Origin: Selenomonas sp.
Lineage (GTDB): Bacteria > Bacillota > Negativicutes > Selenomonadales > Selenomonadaceae
NCBI GenBank assembly: GCA_017635515.1
Contig: JAGBLH010000260.1
Location: forward strand, 1 to 40,395
DNA: 40,395 bases
Direction: 5' to 3'
Shown here: piece after piece, positions 31,198 through 40,343 of the stretch
Layout: the number at the start of each line of letters is the position of its first letter
How positions within the stretch are numbered: position 1 is the stretch's first letter
Program-made: the position numbers and the translations under genes
The notes under the pieces: model-generated
Seen by the model: only the letters and a program-made list of their open reading frames with translations
Told to the model about the DNA's origin: nothing
The model's database searches: none

Positions 31198-32271
31198 TCA
31201 TGAATCCAAAACAAACTTCACGGTAGCCTTGACACCCGGCCTGAGATTGAAGGACAGATCTGCGGGAAGGGAAATCTTCACCACCCGCCTGTCATCCTCG
31301 CTGCCATCTGCTTCCTTGGGTTCCGTATTCTGGGCAGAATCCTCTTTTTCCTCCTCGGAAGGCTGTATTTCCTGCACGGTGCCCGAAAGCTCATGTCCCT
31401 CTATCTCATAGCTGGCGAACTGGCCCAGGCGTACCTTTTCCACCTGCTCCGGCGTGAGCCTGGCTTCCAGCCAGATGCTGCCAGAGTCGCCGATGCGGAC
31501 GATGGTCTGGCCCGGCTTGACCTCGCTGCCTTCCTTGATGTCCGTATAGTAAAGGGTTCCTGCCACAGGAGCCACGATTTCCGTAGCCTGGGAGTCCTTT
31601 TTGGCATTATTGAGGGCTGCCTGAGCCTGCTTGAGCTGAAGCTCCGCCTGCTCGATGATCTTGGGATCCGTGGGCTGGGTCATGGTGCGGTAGCTCGGCC
31701 TGGGAGCCACGCTCTGGGAAGCTGCTGCCTGGGCGGCGGCGTACTCTGCTGCCGCCTCGTCCCGCTTCACGGCGCTGATAGCCCCCATCTCAAAGAGCTC
31801 GTTCATGCGCTGCAGCCGGGCAGCGGCACTGGCCAGGTTCTGCTGGGCGGCAGGATTGTAGCTGCCGGCCCCTGCCTCATAAGTGGGCACAGTGACTGTC
31901 TGGCCCTGCTTGAGCTGTTCCAGATTTTTCTGGGATAATTCCACCGTCTGTTCCAGCTGCCTGATGTCCTCTTCCGTGACATTCACCGCCACTCTGGCTA
32001 CGACCTGGCCTGCCTCCACATGGGTGCCGTCCTCCACCAGGATTTCCATGACCTTGCCGGCAGCCTTGGACTTCACTCCCACCAGCTGGCTTTCCACCTT
32101 GGCATCATAGACGGTCATGGTGGTCTTGCCATTGTGCAGAGAGTACATGACGCCCGCACAGAGCAGCGCCACCAGGATCAGCCCCAGCACGCCGTATTTC
32201 ACCAGGTATTGGACTTTTTCAGTAATATCTTCTTCTGATTTCTCTTTTTCTAAATCTTTTTTTTCTGCCAC
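31198..32271 (-). CDS. HlyD-type membrane fusion protein (orphan)
   Basis: About 357 residues. A short cytosolic Lys/Glu segment precedes one membrane helix (VLGLILVALLCAGVMY, about 27-42), then a biotinyl-lipoyl domain (GVKSKAAGKVMEILVEDGTH), a coiled-coil hairpin (about 100-220) and a second half-lipoyl domain (IVAPVAGTLYYTDIKEGSEV) plus beta-barrel. This is a periplasmic adaptor for an export pump. The GTG at 32271 has GGAGGAG at 5 nt; an ATG at 32286 overlaps that site. No ABC, MFS or outer-membrane partner lies nearby. The alaS terminator ends just upstream. Confidence 0.88.
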   Translation of the reverse strand: MAEKKDLEKEKSEEDITEKVQYLVKYGVLGLILVALLCAGVMYSLHNGKTTMTVYDAKVESQLVGVKSKAAGKVMEILVEDGTHVEAGQVVARVAVNVTEEDIRQLEQTVELSQKNLEQLKQGQTVTVPTYEAGAGSYNPAAQQNLASAAARLQRMNELFEMGAISAVKRDEAAAEYAAAQAAASQSVAPRPSYRTMTQPTDPKIIEQAELQLKQAQAALNNAKKDSQATEIVAPVAGTLYYTDIKEGSEVKPGQTIVRIGDSGSIWLEARLTPEQVEKVRLGQFASYEIEGHELSGTVQEIQPSEEEKEDSAQNTEPKEADGSEDDRRVVKISLPADLSFNLRPGVKATVKFVLDS

Positions 32272-32290
32272 TGAAACTCCTCCCATGGGC

Positions 32291-32316
32291 AAAAAGCCCT
32301 CCCCGAAGGGAGGACT
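32291..32316 (-). terminator. Terminator of alaS (possible attenuator of hlyD-like gene)
   Basis: On the minus strand AGTCCTCCC, tetraloop TTCG, GGGAGGGCT, then TTTTG: a 9-bp stem between the alaS stop and the HlyD-like start. No promoter follows it. Confidence 0.88.
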
Positions 32317-32328
32317 TGCCAAACACTA

Positions 32329-34959
32329 TCAGTTGACACCCAGCTGAGACTGCACCAGCTCGGCTGCCTTCTCGAAGGCCTTGGGCAGTGATTCATGATC
32401 CTTGCCGCCAGCCTGAGCCATGTCGGGGCGTCCACCACCACCACCGCCAATGACCTTGGCGGCTTCCTTGATGATCTTGCCAGCATGAATGCCTTTTTCC
32501 ACGGCTTCCTTGGAGGCCTTCACCACTAGGTTCACCTTGTCGCCATTCACAGCCCCCAGCACTACCACGGCACGCTCCACCTTGCTGCAGGCCAGGTCAG
32601 CCACGCTGCGCAGTTCGTCCATGCCTTCGGCCTGGGCCATGCCAGCCACGTAATTCACGCCGCCGATTTCCCTTATGCCTGTCAAGAGCTTCTGTGCAGA
32701 AGCCTTCTCGCGCATCTCGGCCACCTTCGCCAGCTGTGCCTGCATCTCCTTATGCTCGGCAAGCAGCTTATCAAGCTGCGCGGGCACATCCTCCTCACCA
32801 GTCTTGAGCTTGGCAGCCGCCTGGGCCAGCAAGTTCAGCTTGCCATTAGCATACTCGAGGGCAACCTGGCCAGTGATTGCCTCGATGCGGCGCACGCCGG
32901 AAGCCACGCCAGTCTCGCTGACAATCTTGAACATGCCGATTTGGCCCACGTTCTTCACATGGGAACCGCCACATAGCTCCATAGAGAAGCCGGGGACGCT
33001 GACCACGCGCACCACATCGCCATACTTTTCGCCAAAGAGAGCCATGGCGCCGTCCTTCTTGGCTTCCTCAAGGCTCTTGTGGGCAATCTCCACATCCTGG
33101 CTCTTGAGGATTTCCTTGTTCACCAGTTCCTCCACATCAGCCAGTTGCTGGGCGCTGACGGGCTCGAAATTGGTGAAGTCAAAGCGCAGTCTGTCTGGCG
33201 TTACAGAGGAACCTGCCTGATTGACCTGGTCACCTACCACCTGCTTCAAAGCAGCCTGCAGTAGATGAGTGGCAGTATGGTTGCGAGCAGAAGCCAGCTT
33301 ACGGGCCTTGTCCACTTCAATCTTCACGGTCTCGCCAACTTTCAGCTGACCTTCCTCCACATAAGCCACATGGTAGACAGTGCCATCCGGCAGCTTCTTG
33401 GCATTCTCAGCGCGGACGCGGCCAAACTCGGAAATCAGCAGACCCTCATCGCCCACCTGTCCGCCGCCTTCAGCGTAGAAAGGAGTCCTGTCGAGAATGA
33501 TGCCAGCCTCTTCGCCGTCCTGCAGCTCGTCCACCAGCACGCCGTCCTTCCAGATGGCAACCACCTTGCCCTCGGTGGCAGTCTCGTCCACCACCAACTT
33601 GCTGGTATCCAGCTTGGAAAGGTCAGGTACAGCCACGCGCTGGTTCTCAGCGCGGGCGCTGCGGGCGCGGGTGCGCTGCTCCTCCATGGCCTTGTCAAAG
33701 CCTTCCTTGTCCAGCTTCAGGCCCTGCTCATGGAGGATTTCTTCCGTCAGCTCCCAGGGGAAGCCGTAGGTATCATAGAGGCGGAAACCGACTTCGCCAG
33801 CCAGTTCCTCTTTCTTGTCAACCTTCACCTTCTCAATTTCCTCTGTGAGAAGTGCCATGCCCTGTGCCAGGGTAGCGGCAAAGCGGTCTTCCTCCAGGCT
33901 GATGACCTTCTTGATATAGTCCTGCTTGGCCACCAGTTCGCCAAAGTCGCTAGCCTCGCCGTAGATGTCCACTACGGCCTGGACAGCACCTTCCAGGAAC
34001 TTGTCCTTGATGCCCAGCATGCGCCCATGACGGATAGCGCGGCGCAGGATGCGGCGCAGCACATAGCCGCGGCCCTCATTGGAGGGCAGGATGCCGTCCA
34101 TGATCATGATAGCCATGGAACGGGCATGGTCGGCAATGACCTTCAGGGAAACGTCCTTGGCCTCGTCCTCGCCGTACTTCACCCCGGAAACCTTGGATGC
34201 GTACTCGATGATAGGGAACAGCAGGTCGGTCTCGAAGTTGGTCTTCTTGTTCTGCACCACAGAAGCCAGACGCTCCAGACCACAGCCTGTATCAATATTC
34301 TTATGAGCCAGGGGCTTGTACTCCCCGTCCTCGGTGCGGTCATACTGAGTGAACACCAGGTTCCAGATTTCCAGATACCTGTCGCAATCGCAGCCTACGG
34401 CGCAGTCAGGCGAACCGCAGCCACGCTCCTCCCCCAGGTCGATGTAAATCTCGGAGTCCGGACCACAAGGGCCGGGGCCGATTTCCCAGAAATTGTCCTC
34501 CATCTTCACAATGTGGTCCTGGGGGAAGCCCGGCTGGGACTTCCAGATCTCGATAGCCTCATCATCGTCGGGATAGACAGTCACCCAGAGCTTGTCCTTG
34601 GGCAGTTCCACCACTTCCGTTAGGAATTCCCAGGCCCAGGGAATGGCCTCCCCCTTGAAGTAATCGCCGAAGGAGAAGTTCCCCAGCATCTCAAAATAAG
34701 TCTGATGGCGCGCCGTACGGCCCACGTTTTCAATGTCGCCGGTACGCACGCAGCGCTGGCTGGTGGTCACCCTAGTGCGGGGAGGCTTCATCTTGCCCGT
34801 AAAAAAGGGCTTCAGAGGCGCCATGCCGGCACCAATCAGGAGCAGGGTCGGATCATCCTGCGGAATCAAGGAAAAGCTGGGCAGGCGCAGATGGCCTTTT
34901 TTCTCGGAAAAGAACTGCAGATAAGCTTCACGCAGCTCATTGCCACTCATGTACTTCAA
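32329..34959 (-). CDS. alaS: Alanine-tRNA ligase
   Basis: 876 residues. The class II catalytic core (LREAYLQFFSEKKGHLRLPS, FTGKMKPPRTRVTTSQRCVR, TARHQTYFEMLGNFSFGDYF) is followed by the tRNA-binding part, the editing domain with HTATHLLQAALKQ and CGGSHVKNVGQIG (zinc ligands), and the C-Ala/DHHA1 domain (GGGGGRPDMAQAGG). A TTG start at 34959 gives MKYMSGNELR, aligning with B. subtilis-type MKHL starts; the ATG at 34950 is possible. The leader contains the MITE copy C; no T-box is visible. Confidence 0.98.
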   Translation of the reverse strand: MKYMSGNELREAYLQFFSEKKGHLRLPSFSLIPQDDPTLLLIGAGMAPLKPFFTGKMKPPRTRVTTSQRCVRTGDIENVGRTARHQTYFEMLGNFSFGDYFKGEAIPWAWEFLTEVVELPKDKLWVTVYPDDDEAIEIWKSQPGFPQDHIVKMEDNFWEIGPGPCGPDSEIYIDLGEERGCGSPDCAVGCDCDRYLEIWNLVFTQYDRTEDGEYKPLAHKNIDTGCGLERLASVVQNKKTNFETDLLFPIIEYASKVSGVKYGEDEAKDVSLKVIADHARSMAIMIMDGILPSNEGRGYVLRRILRRAIRHGRMLGIKDKFLEGAVQAVVDIYGEASDFGELVAKQDYIKKVISLEEDRFAATLAQGMALLTEEIEKVKVDKKEELAGEVGFRLYDTYGFPWELTEEILHEQGLKLDKEGFDKAMEEQRTRARSARAENQRVAVPDLSKLDTSKLVVDETATEGKVVAIWKDGVLVDELQDGEEAGIILDRTPFYAEGGGQVGDEGLLISEFGRVRAENAKKLPDGTVYHVAYVEEGQLKVGETVKIEVDKARKLASARNHTATHLLQAALKQVVGDQVNQAGSSVTPDRLRFDFTNFEPVSAQQLADVEELVNKEILKSQDVEIAHKSLEEAKKDGAMALFGEKYGDVVRVVSVPGFSMELCGGSHVKNVGQIGMFKIVSETGVASGVRRIEAITGQVALEYANGKLNLLAQAAAKLKTGEEDVPAQLDKLLAEHKEMQAQLAKVAEMREKASAQKLLTGIREIGGVNYVAGMAQAEGMDELRSVADLACSKVERAVVVLGAVNGDKVNLVVKASKEAVEKGIHAGKIIKEAAKVIGGGGGGRPDMAQAGGKDHESLPKAFEKAAELVQSQLGVN

Positions 34960-35005
34960 ACAAATCTACCCCCATACTAAGGATTTATAAGCTATGCAGG
35001 GCATC

Positions 35006-35072
35006 TAGGGCGTGTTGATTAAATGAACTTGACCTGTGAAGATGGGCTGAGTGAATTAATCAACACGCCCTA
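35006..35072. repeat. MITE-like element, copy C (67-bp perfect inverted repeat)
   Basis: TAGGGCGTGTTGATTAA (35006-35022) and TTAATCAACACGCCCTA (35056-35072) are perfect 17-bp inverted repeats around 33 bp. It lies between the predicted alaS promoter and the alaS start, so it would form a hairpin in the mRNA leader. Confidence 0.75.
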
Positions 35073-35097
35073 AGCCCCGTTAATTCGCTAGTAAGTT

Positions 35098-35127
35098 AGT
35101 ATACCATCTATAGGGCAATCTGTCCAA
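35098..35127 (-). promoter_or_regulatory. Promoter of alaS
   Basis: TTGGAC (35127-35122), 18-bp spacer, TATACT (35103-35098), with the expected start near 35091. Confidence 0.75.
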
Positions 35128-35154
35128 CTTTGCAGCGGCATTAGTTATAAGAAG

Positions 35155-36795
35155 TCAGCTATTGGCAAGCACAACGACCTCATAGGGGCGCAGAGCCTGC
35201 CCCACGTCCTCATAATTGCCCAGCACCCTGTGCAGCCCTTCTGCCTGATAATCCTGCAGCGACTTTTCCTTGAGGGACACTTCCCGCCCTCGGAAGTTGC
35301 ATAAGACCACCAGTCTCTCAGCGCCCAGAGTTCGCTCATAGGCAATCACATCCTCGTTTTTCTTCTCCAGGAAGGAAATCTTCCCCTCGGCAATGATTTC
35401 CCGCTCATGGCGCAAGCGGATGAGCTGCTGATAGAAGGCGAAGATGGAATCTTTGTCCTGCCTGGCTGCTTCCACATTGATTTTTTTATAGTTGTCCGGG
35501 GGCAGGAGCCAGGGCTCGTGGCTGGAGAACCCGGCATATGCTTCTGCCGACCACTGCATGGGAGTGCGGCCATTGTCACGGGAACGGGCAGCGAGGATTG
35601 CCAGCGCCTCGGCGGAGCTCTTGCCCTCCCGGCAGAGAATCTCATAATAGTTCAGGCTCTCCACGTCCCGATACTGGTCGATGGATGCATAGCCGGCATT
35701 GGTCATGCCAATTTCTTCACCCTGATAGATATAGGGAGTGCCTCGCATGAGATGGATGCAGGCTCCCAGCATCTTGGCACTCTTTTTCCGCCAAGTCCCC
35801 TCATCCCCAAAGCGGGAGACAGCCCTGGGCTGGTCGTGGTTGCACCAGAAGGTGGCGTTCCACCCCTGCCCTGCCTGCATGCCCTCCTGCCATCTGGCAA
35901 AGAGTTCTTTGAGGGACTTGATATCTGGCGGCATCAGCTGCCATTTGTCGCCGTCCTTGTAATCCACCTTCAGATGATGGAAATTGAAAACCATAGACAG
36001 TTCCTTGTCCTGCGGGCAGGAATAGCGTATGCAGTTCTCAAGGGTGGTGGAGGACATCTCCCCCACCGTCACCATGCCCTCAATGCCGCTTTCCCTGACC
36101 ATTTCTTGCAAGAATTCATGCACATGGCGGCCATCGGTATAGAATCTTCTGCCGTCTCCCTCCATATCATCTGCAAATTCCGCCGGTTTGGAAATAAGGT
36201 TCACCACATCGAAGCGGAACCCCTTGATGCCCTTTTCTTTCCAGAATTTCAACACTTCCTGCAGTTCCCGCCGAACTTCCGGATTTTCCCAATTGAGATC
36301 AGCCTGCGTCTTGTCAAAGAGATGCAGATACCACTTCCCCACCTCCGGCGCATATGCCCAGGCGGGGCCGCCGAATTTCGATGCCCAGTTGGTGGGCGGC
36401 TGATCTGGCTCGCCTTCGCGGAAGATATAGTATTCCTGGTACTTCTCCTCCCCTGCCAAAGCCCGCTGGAACCACTCGTGCTCGGTGGAAGTATGGTTGA
36501 ACACCATATCGAACATGAGCCCCAGGCCACGCTTCCCTGCCTCGTCTATGAGCTTTTCCACCTCGGCCATAGTGCCGAAGCTGGGGTCGATGCGGCGGTA
36601 ATCCGCCACATCATAGCCGTTGTCGTTCTGGGGAGAGAGGAAAAACGGCGTGAGCCAGAGGTAATCCACCCCCAGTTCGGCCAAGTAATCCAGCTTCTCA
36701 ATCACCCCTGCCAAATCCCCAAAACCATCGCCGTTGGCATCTTTGAAGGACTTGGGATAAATCTGGTAAACCACCTTATTATGAAAATCTGCCAT
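35155..36795 (-). CDS. treC: Trehalose-6-phosphate hydrolase
   Basis: About 546 residues, GH13 family. DNGYDVADYRRIDPSFG, MFDMVFNHTSTEHEWF, the nucleophile block GFRFDVVNLISKP, the acid VGEMSSTTLENC and FWCNHDQPRAVSRFGD are all present. It splits trehalose 6-phosphate into glucose and glucose 6-phosphate after uptake. The ATG at 36795 has AGAGGTG upstream. It follows treP by 33 bp in the same operon. Distinction from oligo-1,6-glucosidase rests mainly on the treP context. Confidence 0.95.
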   Translation of the reverse strand: MADFHNKVVYQIYPKSFKDANGDGFGDLAGVIEKLDYLAELGVDYLWLTPFFLSPQNDNGYDVADYRRIDPSFGTMAEVEKLIDEAGKRGLGLMFDMVFNHTSTEHEWFQRALAGEEKYQEYYIFREGEPDQPPTNWASKFGGPAWAYAPEVGKWYLHLFDKTQADLNWENPEVRRELQEVLKFWKEKGIKGFRFDVVNLISKPAEFADDMEGDGRRFYTDGRHVHEFLQEMVRESGIEGMVTVGEMSSTTLENCIRYSCPQDKELSMVFNFHHLKVDYKDGDKWQLMPPDIKSLKELFARWQEGMQAGQGWNATFWCNHDQPRAVSRFGDEGTWRKKSAKMLGACIHLMRGTPYIYQGEEIGMTNAGYASIDQYRDVESLNYYEILCREGKSSAEALAILAARSRDNGRTPMQWSAEAYAGFSSHEPWLLPPDNYKKINVEAARQDKDSIFAFYQQLIRLRHEREIIAEGKISFLEKKNEDVIAYERTLGAERLVVLCNFRGREVSLKEKSLQDYQAEGLHRVLGNYEDVGQALRPYEVVVLANS

Positions 36796-36828
36796 GAGAT
36801 ACACCTCTTCCTGCTGAATCCTGCCTTC

Positions 36829-38778
36829 TCAATAAGAAGCAATCACGGTTTCCCCCGCTTTACCTGCCATGCCCGTGCGGAAATTGAAGCTCTCCACGCC
36901 GTTCTTGTTGGTAATGATGCAGACCGTCACCTCAAGGTGGCCCGCCGCCTTGATCTTCTCGCGGCTGAATTTCAGCAACGGCGTGCCTGCCGTTACTTCG
37001 TCCCCCTGCTTCACGAGATATTCAAAGCCCTCACCCTGCATATCCACGGTATCAATGCCCACATGGAGCAGTATCTCCACGCCATTGGACAAGGTGAGCC
37101 CCACTGCGTGGCGGGAATCTTCCATCAACACAGTAACCTTGGCAGAAACGGGAGCTACCAAAAGCTCGCTCGCAGGACGGATGGCCAGCCCCTCCCCCAC
37201 AATGCCTGCGGAGAATACACCGTCATTGACTTCCGGCAAGGAAATGACCTCACCATCCAGGAAAGCCTTGAACTCATGCTCGCTCTCCTTGGCGGCAAGC
37301 TGAGCCTCTGCCACCACAGGCCTGACTGCGGCTGCGCCGCCCTCTGCTGCCAAAGCAGCCTTGCCCACGCCCTTCTTCTTGCCGATAATGGTGGTGAGCA
37401 CAAAGGGAACCACGATAGCCGCCAACATGCTTAAGGCAAAGCTGGGCATGTACTGGGGCTGGATGGAGAGAATGCCCGGCACACCACCCACACCGATGGC
37501 GTTAGCCGTGGTGGAAGTGGAGACGCAGACTACTGCCGCACAGGCAGAGCCCGTCATGCCACAGATGAAGGGAAAGAAATACTTCAGATTGACACCGAAG
37601 ATGGCAGGTTCAGTGACGCCCAAATAGCAGGAAATCCAGGCAGGCACATTGACTTCCTGTGCCTCTGCATTCTTGCGCTGCAAGTAGATCATGGCCAATA
37701 CAGCCGACCCCTGGGCGATATTGGAAAGGGCAATCATAGGCCAGAGCATGGTGCCATGGTAGTCGGCAATGAGCTGCAAATCTATAGCGTTGGTCATATG
37801 GTGCAGGCCCGTGATGACCAATGGAGCATAGACAAAACCGAAAATAGCACCGAAGACAACACGGAAATCACCAGTAATGCCGGAGAAGACCGCGCTGGAA
37901 ATGGCCGAGCCAATCTTCCAGCCGATGGGGCCCAGCACGAAATGAGCCGCACAGACCGTCAATACCAGACTGCAGAAAGGCACCACAATCATAGAAATTA
38001 CGGGAGGAACTATCTTGCGGAAAAACTTTTCCAGATAAACCAGAGTCAAAGCCGCCAAAATGGCCGGCAGCACCTGCGCCTGATAGCCGATCATGTCCAC
38101 AGTGAAACCGCCGAAGTCCCAATGGGGAATCTGGTCAGCAGGTGTAGTGGCCACGGCATAGGCATTGAGAAGCTGGCTGGAAACCAGCGTCAGCCCAAGT
38201 ACGATGCCCAGGATAGGCGTGCCCCCCATCTTGCGCACCACCGACCAACAGATACCCACGGGAATCCCCAGATGAAAGACAGCCTCGCCAATCAACCAGA
38301 GAAAATGATCCATGCCCGCCCAGAACTGGCTGAGCTGCACCAGAGTCTTGGTGCCGTTTTCAAAGAGATACAGGGAATCTATGCAGTTGCGGAAGCCCAA
38401 GATCAGACCGCCTGTGATGATAGCCGGAATCAAAGGGGCGAATATCTCTGCCGCAATGGCCGCCGCCCGCTGGAAAATATTCTGGTTGGCCCCGGCTGCC
38501 TCCTTCACCGCATCCTTGGATACTCCCTCGATGCCCGCCAACGCAGTGAAGTCCTGATAGAACTCGCTCACCGTGTTGCCGATGATGACCTGGAACTGTC
38601 CTGCCTGGGTGAAGCTCCCCTTCACCACTTTCATGGCCTCGATGGCCTTCACATCCGCCTTTTGGGGCTCCACCAACACGAAGCGCATGCGCGTCATGCA
38701 GTGGGACACGGCAGCGATATTTTCCTTGCCGCCCACAAGACGCAGCAGTTCTTTGGAGTCCTTTTTGTACTGACCCAT
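36829..38778 (-). CDS. treP: Trehalose-specific PTS enzyme EIIBCA
   Basis: 649 residues. EIIB (about 1-85) has the phosphorylated cysteine in AVSHCMTRMRFVL. EIIC (about 100-460) has many hydrophobic helices and the family block VTEPAIFGVNLKYF. A fused EIIA domain (about 500-640) has LLHVGIDTVDMQGEGF with the active-site histidine. It imports trehalose and phosphorylates it. The ATG at 38778 has GAGGAG at good spacing; upstream in-frame codons lie within the promoter/operator. EIIA fusion means it needs only HPr and EI. Confidence 0.95.
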   Translation of the reverse strand: MGQYKKDSKELLRLVGGKENIAAVSHCMTRMRFVLVEPQKADVKAIEAMKVVKGSFTQAGQFQVIIGNTVSEFYQDFTALAGIEGVSKDAVKEAAGANQNIFQRAAAIAAEIFAPLIPAIITGGLILGFRNCIDSLYLFENGTKTLVQLSQFWAGMDHFLWLIGEAVFHLGIPVGICWSVVRKMGGTPILGIVLGLTLVSSQLLNAYAVATTPADQIPHWDFGGFTVDMIGYQAQVLPAILAALTLVYLEKFFRKIVPPVISMIVVPFCSLVLTVCAAHFVLGPIGWKIGSAISSAVFSGITGDFRVVFGAIFGFVYAPLVITGLHHMTNAIDLQLIADYHGTMLWPMIALSNIAQGSAVLAMIYLQRKNAEAQEVNVPAWISCYLGVTEPAIFGVNLKYFFPFICGMTGSACAAVVCVSTSTTANAIGVGGVPGILSIQPQYMPSFALSMLAAIVVPFVLTTIIGKKKGVGKAALAAEGGAAAVRPVVAEAQLAAKESEHEFKAFLDGEVISLPEVNDGVFSAGIVGEGLAIRPASELLVAPVSAKVTVLMEDSRHAVGLTLSNGVEILLHVGIDTVDMQGEGFEYLVKQGDEVTAGTPLLKFSREKIKAAGHLEVTVCIITNKNGVESFNFRTGMAGKAGETVIASY

Positions 38779-38798
38779 GATCTTGCTCCTCTCATAAA

Positions 38799-38852
38799 CT
38801 TGTTTGAACAACATTATGAGCATATAATAAAATATTTGTTCAAACAAGTCAA
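38799..38852 (-). promoter_or_regulatory. treP promoter with paired TreR-type operators
   Basis: Promoter: TTGACT (38852-38847), 17-bp spacer, TATTAT (38829-38824). Two palindromic sites TTGTT-n2-AACAA lie at 38800-38811 and 38836-38847; the upper one covers the -35/spacer and the lower one lies just after the start. The 13-bp units are exact inverted copies. TreR consensus TTGTATATACAA is of this type. Trehalose 6-phosphate would release the repressor. Confidence 0.85.
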
Positions 38853-38895
38853 GCGGAAATTTCATCTTTTCTTATTTGAAAATAAAGTCGTAATA

Positions 38896-38932
38896 TTTTG
38901 CCTTTGGCAAAACAAAGCTGTTGGAGTATAAT
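38896..38932 (+). promoter_or_regulatory. treR promoter with overlapping palindrome
   Basis: TTGGCA (38904-38909), 17-bp spacer, TATAAT (38927-38932). A perfect palindrome TTTTGCC-n3-GGCAAAA (38896-38912) overlaps the -35 and may be an operator or carbon-control-like site. Confidence 0.8.
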
Positions 38933-38964
38933 AGTACAATAAGAAAGACAAGGAGTGAGAGCAT

Positions 38965-39693
38965 ATGCCCAAAGCAAAATTTGACTCCATTTACCATGAT
39001 CTCAAACAGCGCATCGAAGTCGGCGAATATGCCTTCCAGAGCCAGCTTCCCTCTGAGAATCAGCTGACCCAGATTTATGCATGTTCCCGCAACACCATCA
39101 GGCGGGCCTTGACCGGCCTGGCGACAATCGGCTATGTGCAGGCCCTGCAGGGGCGTGGCGTCCGTGTCATCTACCAACCCGTCCTCCAGAACGAATTCAC
39201 CATCGGCGGCATCGAGTCCTTCAAGGAGTCTGCTGAACGCAACCAGATGAAGGCCTCCACTATCGTCATATACTTCGAAGAAGTCACAGCAGACAAAAGC
39301 CTTGCCCAAAAAACAGGTTTCCCAGAAGGAGCCCTGCTCTACCATATCCGTCGCATACGCTGCCTGAACGGCAAGGCCCTAATCCTAGATATCAACTACT
39401 TCCGCAAGGACCTGGTGCCCGGACTCACCAAGGCCATCGCCACGGACTCCATCTACGAATATATCGAAGGCCCCCTGGGCATGACCATCACCACCAGTCG
39501 CCGCCGCATGACTGTGGAGCGCGCCACCAGGGAAGATGAAGTCTTCCTGTCCCTGGGCGACTACAACTGCCTGGCCGTGATTTCAGGCCAGACCTACAAT
39601 GCCGATGGCATCCAGTTCGAGTACACCCAATCCCGCCACCAGCCGGATTACTTCTGTTTCAAGGATACAGCTAACAGGAAAAAGCAAATCTGA
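38965..39693 (+). CDS. treR: Trehalose operon repressor, GntR/UTRA family
   Basis: 242 residues. The winged HTH (FDSIYHDLKQRIEVGEYAFQ, LPSENQLTQIYACSRNTIRR, LTGLATIGYVQALQGRGVRV) is followed by a UTRA sensor domain (LLYHIRRIRCLNGKALILDI, IYEYIEGPLGMTITTSRRRM, VISGQTYNADGIQFEYTQSR). It likely represses treP-treC and is relieved by trehalose 6-phosphate. AAGGAGTGAG precedes the ATG. Divergent placement from treP with paired operators between supports the role. Confidence 0.94.
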   Translation: MPKAKFDSIYHDLKQRIEVGEYAFQSQLPSENQLTQIYACSRNTIRRALTGLATIGYVQALQGRGVRVIYQPVLQNEFTIGGIESFKESAERNQMKASTIVIYFEEVTADKSLAQKTGFPEGALLYHIRRIRCLNGKALILDINYFRKDLVPGLTKAIATDSIYEYIEGPLGMTITTSRRRMTVERATREDEVFLSLGDYNCLAVISGQTYNADGIQFEYTQSRHQPDYFCFKDTANRKKQI

Positions 39694-39784
39694 CCTTCTC
39701 GTATTTTATATTCAAGTCTTCTTAGCACTGCAACATCTATGTTGTTTACTTTAGCAACCTTTTGAGAAGCATTTCACGCTAAAA

Positions 39785-39808
39785 GGAGGAGAGCCTGTGC
39801 TCTCCTCC
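39785..39808 (-). terminator. Terminator of universal stress gene
   Basis: GGAGGAGAGC (39785-39794), CTGT loop, perfect complement (39799-39808); the minus strand continues TTTT. It also separates the convergent treR. Confidence 0.88.
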
Positions 39809-39826
39809 CGATAATTAGCTATATTC

Positions 39827-40207
39827 TCATTTGATGACCATAACTGGTATGGCTGACTCCTCCACCACCTTCTGGCTGACGCTGCCGATGAGGGCTCCCT
39901 TGAAGAGACCCAGACCGCGACTCCCCATGATGATCATGTCACTCTTCTCCTGATCTGCCACCCTGAGTATGGCCCTGTGGATGCTGCCGGTCTCCACGTG
40001 CTTGGCAGCCCTGAGGTCGGCGGGAAGCTTCTCCCAGATGCGGTCAAAGACGATATGGCTGGGAATATCTTTGTTGATATTGCTGGCCACATATACAAAA
40101 TCAAGGTCTGCCTTGCACTTTTCTGCAAAGAAGATAGCCTCATCAACCGCCTTGCACCCATTCACAGAACCATCTACCGGCACTAATATCTTATTTATCT
40201 TGCCCAT
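39827..40207 (-). CDS. Universal stress protein UspA family
   Basis: 126 residues. ILVPVDGSVNGCKAVDEAIF at the N-terminus and the nucleotide-binding block MGSRGLGLFKGALIGSVSQK (G-x2-G-x9-GS) near the C-terminus, ending PVMVIK, place it in the ATP-binding Usp group. It is a stress-linked regulator of uncertain target. The ATG at 40207 follows GAGGAGG; the longer reading from 40225 places the site inside the gene. It is monocistronic and divergent from the tRNA gene. Confidence 0.93.
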   Translation of the reverse strand: MGKINKILVPVDGSVNGCKAVDEAIFFAEKCKADLDFVYVASNINKDIPSHIVFDRIWEKLPADLRAAKHVETGSIHRAILRVADQEKSDMIIMGSRGLGLFKGALIGSVSQKVVEESAIPVMVIK

Positions 40208-40299
40208 GATGAAACCTCCTCGCACTAGTTTATTCTATGTTTCTTATTTCGCTTAGAAGCTATAAAATTCCTTTTTATTCGTTAATATTTTCTTGAACT

Positions 40300-40328
40300 T
40301 TGCAAAAAACGCTGATTTGTGTTATACT
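40300..40328 (+). promoter_or_regulatory. Promoter of tRNA-Pro
   Basis: TTGCAA (40300-40305), 17-bp spacer, TATACT (40323-40328), with the tRNA starting at 40344. Confidence 0.8.
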
Positions 40329-40343
40329 ACTTATACAAGCTTA

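Noticed and set aside
34960..35097. T-box riboswitch before alaS
   Set aside because: No T-box consensus or antiterminator pair; the interval is mostly the MITE copy C hairpin.
35407..37434. 675-codon plus-strand open frame
   Set aside because: Mirror of treC and the end of treP; no known motif or ribosome-binding site.
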